Positions 1 through 5,498 of a stretch of DNA of 5,498 bases are shown one piece after another (position 1 is the stretch's first letter; each line of letters starts with the position of its first letter). The notes below the pieces were generated by a model that had not been told where the DNA came from, searched no databases, and saw nothing but the letters and a program-made list of their open reading frames with translations. Both the position numbers and the translations under genes were made by a program. Origin of the DNA: Ruminococcaceae bacterium UBA3451 (GTDB lineage Bacteria; Bacillota; Clostridia; Oscillospirales; Acutalibacteraceae). The stretch is from contig DFRY01000024.1 in NCBI GenBank assembly GCA_002378845.1, forward strand, positions 361-5,858. Reading direction: 5' to 3'.

Positions 1-8
1 TGGCTGTA

Positions 9-2522
9 ATGGTTTTGGTTTATGATTCCAAGATAACTCAATTTGATAATGACGGGCTGGGGGCGGTTGCTCCCAGCTCTTGTGTTGTCTCGGAAGAAAT
101 TAATGGTGCGTTCGAGCTGGAATTGACGCATCCGATTGATTCCTTCGGTAAATGGAAGCGGCTGCAAAAGAATAACATTCTCCGGGTGAACACCCCCCGA
201 GGGATTCAGGCGTTCCGCATTTATCGGATTGTCAAGAACGCCGTTGATGGAACGGTGAAGGTAAACGCCCGGCATATCTTCTATGATTTGCTGGCTAATT
301 TCGTGGAGGACGTCCGACCAACCGGAAAAACCGGCACGGAAGCCGGGCAACAGATTTTGAGCGGATGCCAGTATCTGACTCCGTTCACCTTTACGAGCGA
401 TATCACGCACACTTCTACCGCCTACTATATCCGCCAGTCGCCAGTGCAGGCATTCCTTGGCGACACCGATCAGTCATTCATTGCCCGTTGGGGCGGCGAG
501 ATCGTCCGGGACAATTTCAGCATTGCTATCAACACCCGGCTCGGAGCGGACAACGGCGTGCGGATTGCTTACGGAAAGAACATGGCAGGGCTGGAATTTC
601 AGGAGGACGCGTCCAGTGTGGCGACACGGATACTACCCACCGCTCTGACCGCCGACAACCAAATTCTGCTCTTGCCGGAAAAGTACGTCGACAGCTCGTA
701 TCTTTCGGAATATCCGTTTCCTATTGTTGACATGATGGACACCGGATTTCAGGTCGGAAAAGAAGTCGACGGCCCGGTTCCGTATCCCACGGTCGATTCC
801 TGCTATACAGCCATGCGGAAGTTCATCGCCGACCAGTATCTAGCCGGAGCCGATATCCCAAAGCTTTCCCTATCCGTGGATTTCGTGGACTGGAAGGACA
901 TCACCGGATATGAAAAATACAAATCCCTGCTGACCGTCAATCTCGGCGACGACGTGACGGTCGATTATGCGCCATTCGACGTCAGTGTGAAGCTCCGGGT
1001 GTGCGCGGTGTCGTATAACTGTCTGACCGACCGGTTCGAAACGCTGACCATCGGCGAAAAGCGGGTTTCCGTAGTCAATTCCATCAACTCCGCTTCTCAG
1101 CAGATCAGCGAAGTGAAGCAGGAGATCACGATCACGAACCAAACGGTATCGGGAATTTCCGGCAACGTGGACGACCTGAACAGTGACGACAAACTGACAC
1201 CAAGCGAAAAAAGTGATGCTCTGCGAGAATGGAGTTCATTTGCTAATGAAAAGGGAACCCTCAGCACACAGGCCATGGCGCTTGGAATTACGACTGAACT
1301 CTCCGGTTACAACGACGCATTCCAGCTCCTGTCGAACTATCTGAACGGCGGAGCGCTGTACACGACCGGCATCCCGCTCTGGCTGGATGATGAGCATCGG
1401 GGAACCACCACCGACATCAGCGGTGCACAGTATCGGCAGAAATTCGCAGATTATTATGCCGCCCTAAATACGCTGGTTCAGGCGATCACCGCAAAGCTCA
1501 AGGCTCTGGCCGATACCGCACAGAACGGCGTCGACGCCAATACGGGCGAAATTACGACGATCAATTCGACGCTCACGACGGTTCAGACCGATGTGAACGG
1601 CTTGCAGACCACCGTTTCCAGCATCGACGACCAGATTTCCAACACCGAAGACGGCATCGCGCTCCGAATTTCGAACGCGGAATCGACCATCGAGCAGCAC
1701 AGCGCTTCTATTGTAACCAAGGTGGAAAGCAGCACGTTCGATGGGTATGTTTCAGAAAATGACGCGCAACTCACCGACGTGGATACCCGGCTGACCACTG
1801 TGCAGCAGACCGTGGATGGCTTGTCGCTTTCGATCAGCCGGACCGGTTACCGAAATTTGCTGAAGAATTCTGCTGGCCGGAACGGACTGACCTTTTGGAG
1901 CACAACCGGTACGGTTTCCACCGTTTCCAATACGGATACCTCGAACAATACGGTCAGCAACTCCGCGTTCCAACTGGCGGCGAGCAGCACCGTTTCACAG
2001 GATTTTTCTCTCAAATTCAACGCGACGCACATCGTTTCTCTTCTCTTTCGGGCCTCCGGCTCCGGCGGCAAAGTAAAGGTCAGCATTACGCAGAACAGCA
2101 CCGAATCTATTTTATATGACAACACAAACACCGGCACAGACTGGACGTTCGTTACCTTTCCGTTCACTTCGCTGGACACAGTCTGCACCATTAAAATTAC
2201 AGCTTCCATTGAAATCCTCGCGTCTGACCTGATCGTATCAGAGGGCACGAACGTCGCGCCGTGGGTGCAATCCGACGAGGAGCTTTACACAACAAATTTC
2301 ATCGCCGACAGCACGGGCCTGACAATTGGGAGCAACATCACCGATATGAAAGCCCACATTTCCACTTCGGCCTTTGAAATCTATCGCGGCGATGATCTGC
2401 GCATCAATGTCGCGCCGGACGGGACACGTTTGCAGAAAACCATCATTGAGGACGATCTCACCGTCGGCAGCGTCAAGGAAATTGTCCGGGCCGGAGTCGG
2501 CGTGGATTTTGTTGTCATATAG
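9..2522 (+). CDS. Phage tail hub / tail-associated (Tal-like) minor structural protein
   Basis: This is a siphovirus tail-tip protein that would sit below the tail tube and help the tip engage the cell surface. Residues 1 to about 365 resemble the 'phage minor structural protein, N-terminal region' / prophage endopeptidase-tail family: an opening YDS...F...GLG, then EEINGAFELELTHP and a hub ending in LTIGEKR. Some family members carry peptidase activity, but I see no clear catalytic signature here. Residues about 393-495 form a helical module (DDKLTPSEK...REW...) common in tail proteins. Residues about 500-612 are heptad-like coiled coil with two related segments (L522 TTVQTDVNGLQ, L595 TTVQQTVDGLS). 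Residues about 615-760 start NLLKNSAG and look like a beta-sandwich, possibly carbohydrate-binding. Residues 763-837 form a short C-terminal beta region. The ATG at 9 fits the family's usual N-terminus. The bases TAATG (7-11) suggest overlap with the stop of an upstream gene, probably the distal tail protein, although the upstream ribosome site is outside the window and the frame stays open to base 3. Confidence 0.88.
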   Translation: MVLVYDSKITQFDNDGLGAVAPSSCVVSEEINGAFELELTHPIDSFGKWKRLQKNNILRVNTPRGIQAFRIYRIVKNAVDGTVKVNARHIFYDLLANFVEDVRPTGKTGTEAGQQILSGCQYLTPFTFTSDITHTSTAYYIRQSPVQAFLGDTDQSFIARWGGEIVRDNFSIAINTRLGADNGVRIAYGKNMAGLEFQEDASSVATRILPTALTADNQILLLPEKYVDSSYLSEYPFPIVDMMDTGFQVGKEVDGPVPYPTVDSCYTAMRKFIADQYLAGADIPKLSLSVDFVDWKDITGYEKYKSLLTVNLGDDVTVDYAPFDVSVKLRVCAVSYNCLTDRFETLTIGEKRVSVVNSINSASQQISEVKQEITITNQTVSGISGNVDDLNSDDKLTPSEKSDALREWSSFANEKGTLSTQAMALGITTELSGYNDAFQLLSNYLNGGALYTTGIPLWLDDEHRGTTTDISGAQYRQKFADYYAALNTLVQAITAKLKALADTAQNGVDANTGEITTINSTLTTVQTDVNGLQTTVSSIDDQISNTEDGIALRISNAESTIEQHSASIVTKVESSTFDGYVSENDAQLTDVDTRLTTVQQTVDGLSLSISRTGYRNLLKNSAGRNGLTFWSTTGTVSTVSNTDTSNNTVSNSAFQLAASSTVSQDFSLKFNATHIVSLLFRASGSGGKVKVSITQNSTESILYDNTNTGTDWTFVTFPFTSLDTVCTIKITASIEILASDLIVSEGTNVAPWVQSDEELYTTNFIADSTGLTIGSNITDMKAHISTSAFEIYRGDDLRINVAPDGTRLQKTIIEDDLTVGSVKEIVRAGVGVDFVVI

Positions 2523-2526
2523 GGAG
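2521..2526 (+). promoter_or_regulatory. Ribosome binding site of the DUF859 tail-tip gene
   Basis: AGGGAG lies seven bases before the ATG at 2534 and overlaps the last bases of the upstream TAG stop (2520-2522). This near-ideal Shine-Dalgarno supports the start at 2534. It also suggests that ribosomes finishing the tail-hub gene can pass directly to this one. Confidence 0.75.
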
Positions 2527-2533
2527 AAACAGT

Positions 2534-4243
2534 ATGAGCGAAGTCGTAAGCGCCCTGCAGAATGGATCGCAGGTCAAGGTGGTCTACTCCTATACCCAGA
2601 ATATCTCCGCGAACACATCCACCATCACTGCTTCCCTATACGTCCACCGTGACAGCTACGGCCCGTCCACCGATACAGGCTGCACGGCCTACATGAATAT
2701 CAATGGAAGCAGGGCAATGACGTATACCTCCGGTTTCACCATCGGGTCAAGCTGGGTACAGATTGGCAGCGCGGCGACCGCGACCGTTGCACACAATTCT
2801 GATGGAACCAAGATCGTCAACATTGCCGGATATTTCAATTCCAGCGTCACCTCAAAACTGGAAAACCTCAACGTTTCTCAGAACATCACGCTGACTACGA
2901 TCCCGAGGGCCAGTTCAATTACAGCTTCTGCCAGTTCGTTCAATATCGGCGACTCTATCACAATTTACACGAACCGGAAAAGCACTTCTTTCACGCATGC
3001 CCTGAATTTATATTTTGGCGGCTATGCTACGACGATCACCTATGATATTACTGACAGCTATGTTTGGAATACCGCATCGTGGGCTTCTTCCCTGTACCAG
3101 CAGATTCCGAACACGAATACCGGAACCGGAACGCTGCGGCTCATCACCTACGATTCGGATAGCAACGTGGTCGGATACACGGAAATGGGAATTACGGTCC
3201 ATGTCGTCAACAGCAATCCGTCGTTTACAGGCTTTTCCTACGAGGATGTGGATTCCAATACGGTCGCGCTGACCGGCGATGCTTCACAGATCGTTCAGAC
3301 AAAATCGAACCTCCGGGTGACCGTAACTGGCGCGGCGGCACAGAATTACGCGACCGTTTCTTCCTACCGGGTGCAGTACGGCTCCAAGACCGTAACGAGT
3401 GCTTCCAGTGTAATCAGCTTCGGCACCGTATCCGCGAGCGACAGTCTGATCGTAACCGTCGTTGACAGCCGGGGCAACACGGCTCAGCAGAGCGTGGTTA
3501 TCACGACTATCCCCTATTCTCCGCCGGTAATTGCTTCCGTGTCGCTTACCCGCGTGAACAACATTGAAGCTGGAGCAGCTCTGGTTTGCGCAGGAACCTA
3601 TGCGGCGTATCTGGTAATAAAGAGCCAGTATTCCTTGAAATACCGATACAAGACAACTTCTTCAAGCACATGGAGCAGCTATGTCACAATCGTACCGATC
3701 GTGAGTGGTGGAGATTTTTCGTTCAACGCCAACATCGGAAACTTTGATATCAATTCGTCATTCAACTTTGAGATCACAGCATCGGATTACTACACCGCGA
3801 CCACGCAACCGGCCTTGCTGCCTACGGCAAAGCCGGTTTTTTCGATTCGTGACGGGAAGATCGGCGTCAACAAAATTCCGGAGAACGGGGCGCTGGACGT
3901 GAGCGGCGACGTATACATCTCCGGCTCCAAGGCCTACAGCGACGGCTATCATCCGAACGCCGATACCGTGGGAGGGCTCCACATTCTGCGTGGCTCGGCC
4001 TCCGGCACCACGGCAACGCAGACGGCCTACGGTTCCATCTATTACTCGGCGGATATCAACATCAGCTTCGGGACGACTTTGCCGGTGGCTCCGTATGTCC
4101 TGACCTCGTTCAATACCAACGGTTTCGGCTATTGCATCGTCAAAAGCACCAGTACGACCGGTTTTACGGTGAAAATCACAAACGCGGTTACTTCAACGGG
4201 CGTGAACTGGGGTATTTACTGGCTCGCGGTGTATTCATCATAA
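2534..4243 (+). CDS. DUF859-family phage minor structural / tail-tip protein
   Basis: This 569-residue protein resembles siphovirus DUF859 proteins, which are encoded next to the tail hub and are thought to be part of the tip or receptor-binding apparatus; their biochemical role is not established. Residues 1-120 form a beta-rich N-terminal domain (VVYSYTQNISANTSTITASLYVHRDSYG is a typical opening). It ends in the characteristic LTTIPRAS (120-127). Residues about 128-225, 228-325 and 330-430 look like successive Ig-like beta domains, Ser/Thr/Asn-rich with few cysteines. Residues 433-460 (KPVFSIRDGKIGVNK...GALDVSG) and the HPNADTVGG element (473-481) are linkers typical of tail fibres. Residues about 485-569 form a small beta-rich C-terminal domain resembling the tip or lectin-like modules of tail fibres, so host-receptor contact is a reasonable inference. 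The gene follows the hub gene after 11 bases, on the same strand, and is presumably co-transcribed. A terminator-like hairpin lies inside the gene at 3807-3842. Confidence 0.85.
   Translation: MSEVVSALQNGSQVKVVYSYTQNISANTSTITASLYVHRDSYGPSTDTGCTAYMNINGSRAMTYTSGFTIGSSWVQIGSAATATVAHNSDGTKIVNIAGYFNSSVTSKLENLNVSQNITLTTIPRASSITASASSFNIGDSITIYTNRKSTSFTHALNLYFGGYATTITYDITDSYVWNTASWASSLYQQIPNTNTGTGTLRLITYDSDSNVVGYTEMGITVHVVNSNPSFTGFSYEDVDSNTVALTGDASQIVQTKSNLRVTVTGAAAQNYATVSSYRVQYGSKTVTSASSVISFGTVSASDSLIVTVVDSRGNTAQQSVVITTIPYSPPVIASVSLTRVNNIEAGAALVCAGTYAAYLVIKSQYSLKYRYKTTSSSTWSSYVTIVPIVSGGDFSFNANIGNFDINSSFNFEITASDYYTATTQPALLPTAKPVFSIRDGKIGVNKIPENGALDVSGDVYISGSKAYSDGYHPNADTVGGLHILRGSASGTTATQTAYGSIYYSADINISFGTTLPVAPYVLTSFNTNGFGYCIVKSTSTTGFTVKITNAVTSTGVNWGIYWLAVYSS
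3807..3842 (+). terminator. Terminator-like hairpin inside the DUF859 gene
   Basis: Arms 3807-3813 and 3832-3838 pair perfectly (AACCGGC with GCCGGTT). One C/A mismatch follows, then four more pairs (3815-3818 with 3827-3830), leaving an eight-base loop. Six T residues (3837-3842) follow directly, the first two of them inside the stem. This has the form of a rho-independent terminator, but it lies within an intact coding frame (residues about 426-437), at the join between the Ig-like part and the C-terminal tip module. It may be a chance result of codon choice, or it may lower expression of the distal part of the message when translation lags. Confidence 0.3.
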
Positions 4244-4324
4244 CGGATGGAATGCTGTTTGCCGCCGGTCGGTCTGCGCCTAATGCGGAAAGAAAAATTT
4301 GCGGTTGTCTATGAAACAAAAATA

Positions 4325-4358
4325 GTTCCTTCAGTGTAACAATTGAAGGAACCTTTTT
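4325..4358 (+). terminator. Rho-independent terminator after the tail genes, probably bidirectional
   Basis: Arms 4325-4333 (GTTCCTTCA) and 4344-4352 (TGAAGGAAC) are perfect complements. Two further inner pairs are possible, one of them G-T, leaving a six-base loop. CTTTTT follows at 4353-4358. On the other strand the hairpin is followed by TATTTTTGTTT (complement of 4314-4324), so it could also stop leftward transcription. It lies 82 bases after the DUF859 stop and probably ends the tail transcript. Confidence 0.8.
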
Positions 4359-4383
4359 ATGCCTTTTTTCCATGATTATTAAC

Positions 4384-4412
4384 TTGAAAACATCTCATCT
4401 TTGAGCTAACAT
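4384..4412 (+). promoter_or_regulatory. Possible sigma-70/sigma-A type promoter
   Basis: TTGAAA (4384-4389) and TAACAT (4407-4412) are 17 bases apart and match the -35 and -10 consensus at five and four of six positions. The pair lies just after the terminator and points toward the truncated amidase. AT-rich DNA produces such pairs by chance, and no complete gene follows, so this is only a candidate. Confidence 0.25.
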
Positions 4413-4454
4413 AGAATTATTAGATATCTTATTTTGCATTTTGGGCTTTTTTAG

Positions 4455-4841
4455 GAGCCCGGCAATTTCGCTTCGCAATGTATTTTTTCTGGAAGCAAAG
4501 TCATGAATTATGCCCCAACCATAGGATGGTTTTACATCAGTATTAACAACCGTTCCGCTGCATGGAGCGGAGTTGAATTTCTTCACAATTTCATTATAGG
4601 CAATAAGAGCGTTGGCCCTTACGGAGAGGAAACAAACCGCGCCCGCATTGAAGTGGGGGACTTTGTTCAGCTTGGGGATGAAACCGGGCATTTTTACCAC
4701 AGCCCGGTTGTGGTGGGAATAACCCCTGAAGAAATTTTTATTGCGGCGCACACGTATGACGCTTACATGCGGCCGCTGAGCAGTTATGAGTACCAAAGAA
4801 TACGATTTATTCATATTCTCGGCGCCCGAAAATACCAATAA
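4455..4841 (+). pseudogene. 3' remnant of an Amidase_6 cell-wall amidase, catalytic motif lost
   Basis: The frame reads NFASQCIFSGSKVMNYAPT from 4464, then GWFY, a conserved WSGVEFLHNF block, VGDFVQLG, FYHSPVVVG and AAHTYDAYMRPLS, ending KYQ-stop. This matches the C-terminal part of the putative amidase domain family Amidase_6, predicted papain-like enzymes that act on peptidoglycan and usually have the motif DCTNFxSQC. Here the residues before NF are EPG rather than DCT, and a stop codon (4452-4454) lies directly upstream, so the catalytic cysteine and the whole N-terminal half are gone. The likely active-site histidine (FYHS) is retained. A 112-residue product could start at the ATG at 4503, with GGAAG at 4491-4495 as a chance ribosome site, but those bases match codons inside the family alignment, so a native start there is unlikely. 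The remaining frame is intact, which suggests recent truncation. It may be a host gene or a decayed phage lysis gene. Confidence 0.78.
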
Positions 4842-4846
4842 CAGCA

Positions 4847-4880
4847 AAGCAGACCGGAAAATTCCGGTCTGCTTGTTTTT
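4847..4880 (+). terminator. Strong rho-independent terminator after the amidase remnant
   Basis: Arms 4847-4859 and 4862-4874 are perfect complements over 13 bases (AAGCAGACCGGAA with TTCCGGTCTGCTT). In practice this gives an 11-pair GC-rich stem with a small A/T loop. GTTTTT (4875-4880) follows. It lies five bases after the amidase stop and ten bases before the 3' end of the opposing radical SAM gene. The T-tract favours rightward termination. The leftward side is weaker but could also serve the convergent gene. Confidence 0.88.
4858..4872 (+). repeat. 15-bp direct repeat, copy 1 (in terminator)
   Basis: AAAATTCCGGTCTGC forms the loop and descending arm of the terminator and recurs exactly at 5257-5271, inside the radical SAM gene. 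The flanking bases differ on both sides. Confidence 0.6.
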
Positions 4881-4889
4881 ACAAAAAAG

Positions 4890-5498
4890 CTAAAACAACG
4901 AAAGTTGGCTGTTTGCGTAACCCAGCTTATACGCGCTGACAATATCCTGCATTTTATACAGAAGACCAAGCCGATCGCATTCCGCACAAAAAACCTGCCA
5001 CAATTCTTTCGCTTTCGGGCTGGAGCACTGATAATAATCGCCGTATCGCTGCATATACCGCTCACTCAGCCTGGTGCCGGGAAACTGCTCTTCCAGCTTT
5101 TCGTAATACCAGTCCCGCTGGTTTTGCCGCAGAGTAACTCCAAAAGCGGGGTAAACAAACCTTGCGCCGTTTTTCTGTGCCAGCCGTACAATGGAAAGAA
5201 TATTTTCTTCGTTGTCTTCCAGAAAAGGCAGAACCGGCATGAGCAAAACCCCGCAAAAAATTCCGGTCTGCGCCAGCTGGCGGATTGCTTCGAACCGCTG
5301 GGATGAAGGGGGCGCGTTTGGTTCCACTTTGGCGCTTAATTCGTCTTGTGCCGCGGTAATCGTAATTTTTGCAATTACCGGCGAAGCAGATTTTATATCG
5401 GCAAGAAGATCGATGTCTCTGGTAATCAAATCGCTTTTCGTGTCGATTGCTACGCCGAAGCCATAGGCGTAAATTAACTCCAATGCGTGGCGGGTCAG
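4890..5498 (-). CDS. Spore-photoproduct-lyase-like radical SAM protein, C-terminal part (5' end off window)
   Basis: The visible 202 residues resemble the SPL / Rv2578c-type radical SAM family: LTRHALELIYAYGFGVAIDTKS, ITRDIDLL, then KITITAAQDELSAKVEPNAP (about 44-63), an RFEAIRQLAQTGI helix and the strand LLMPVLPFLEDNEENI. The C-terminal part contains RYGDYYQCSSPKAKELW and ends LSLF-stop. The family uses a 4Fe-4S cluster and S-adenosylmethionine for radical chemistry. True spore photoproduct lyase repairs a UV thymine dimer, but the substrate of this broader family is generally unknown and should not be assumed here. The CxxxCxxC cluster motif should lie upstream, beyond base 5498. The TTG at 5481-5483 is internal: the frame continues upstream with LTRHA, which fits the family, so the gene is cut by the window edge. 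It is convergent with the amidase remnant and looks like chromosomal rather than phage DNA. Confidence 0.85.
   Translation of the reverse strand: MTRHALELIYAYGFGVAIDTKSDLITRDIDLLADIKSASPVIAKITITAAQDELSAKVEPNAPPSSQRFEAIRQLAQTGIFCGVLLMPVLPFLEDNEENILSIVRLAQKNGARFVYPAFGVTLRQNQRDWYYEKLEEQFPGTRLSERYMQRYGDYYQCSSPKAKELWQVFCAECDRLGLLYKMQDIVSAYKLGYANSQLSLF
5257..5271 (+). repeat. 15-bp direct repeat, copy 2 (inside radical SAM gene)
   Basis: This is an exact copy of 4858-4872. On the minus strand it encodes part of the QTGIF segment of the radical SAM protein, which is conserved-looking protein sequence, so the match may be coincidental. Confidence 0.6.

Larger units (their letters stand above)
4244..4454. 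other. AT-rich junction between phage tail genes and host-like DNA
   Basis: No convincing gene is present here. The first part (4244-4318) is of mixed composition and contains only a 30-codon open frame (4247-4339) without a ribosome site; its stop lies in the loop of the following terminator. From about 4313 onward the sequence is strongly AT-rich and holds a hairpin terminator and a promoter-like pair. All frames are interrupted by stops between 4380 and 4454. No holin, endolysin, integrase or tRNA gene is seen, so this is probably the edge of the prophage or of a deletion. An attachment site could lie here, but it cannot be recognised without the other end. Confidence 0.5.

Noticed and set aside
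870..1142. 90-codon minus-strand open frame inside the tail-hub gene
   Set aside because: It is a shadow frame across strongly conserved plus-strand coding sequence and has no motif of its own.
2374..2652. Plus-strand open frame bridging the two tail genes
   Set aside because: It is out of frame with both real genes, low in complexity and not needed given the clear ribosome site at 2521.
4247..4339. 30-codon plus-strand open frame directly after the DUF859 gene
   Set aside because: It has no ribosome site, its stop lies in a terminator loop and it has no recognised motif. It could be the start of a lost phage gene, but this cannot be supported.
4443..4460. GGGCT/AGCCC hairpin as a terminator
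   Set aside because: The stem is only five pairs and no T-tract follows on either strand. It is mentioned only as a feature of the breakpoint.
4395..4847. 150-codon minus-strand open frame
   Set aside because: It is antisense to the amidase remnant, whose plus-strand translation carries clear family motifs. The minus-strand product has no recognisable pattern.
5481..5483. TTG as the start of the radical SAM gene
   Set aside because: The frame continues upstream with family-like residues (LTRHA), and the cluster-binding motif is still missing, so the start lies beyond the window.

Overview
The window spans the right-hand end of a siphovirus-like prophage, or a remnant of one, and the bacterial DNA next to it. 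The host is most likely a low- to mid-GC Firmicute of the Clostridia, possibly Oscillospiraceae-like. This rests on the tail protein families (an N-terminal 'phage minor structural protein' hub and a DUF859-type tip protein), an Amidase_6 fragment and an SPL/Rv2578c-type radical SAM protein. The taxonomic call is inferred from protein style only. No defence system, CRISPR array, tRNA, rRNA, integrase or transposase was found.

Region 1 (1-4243, + strand) holds two adjacent phage tail-tip genes. The first (9-2522) is an 837-residue tail-hub / Tal-like protein. It has a conserved N-terminal hub, a helical module, a coiled coil and a C-terminal beta-rich section. Eleven bases later, behind a clear Shine-Dalgarno, comes a 569-residue DUF859-family protein (2534-4243). 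It has Ig-like middle repeats, a tail-fibre-style linker and a small C-terminal tip domain that may bind the host receptor. The TAATG at 7-11 suggests that the first gene is coupled to an upstream gene, probably the distal tail protein. Together the two proteins would form the baseplate or tip that contacts the cell surface.

Region 2 (4244-4454) is an AT-rich junction. It has a strong, probably bidirectional hairpin terminator (4325-4358) and a promoter-like pair (4384-4412). The holin/endolysin genes that usually follow tail genes are absent.

Region 3 (4455-4841, + strand) is the 3' part of an Amidase_6 cell-wall amidase. It is cut exactly at the motif that carries the catalytic cysteine, so it is best read as a pseudogene. 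A very strong terminator follows (4847-4880).

Region 4 (4890-5498, - strand) is the C-terminal part of a spore-photoproduct-lyase-like radical SAM protein. It runs off the right edge and converges on the amidase remnant. The most interesting points are the sharp phage/host junction with its truncated amidase, and a terminator-like hairpin inside the DUF859 gene.
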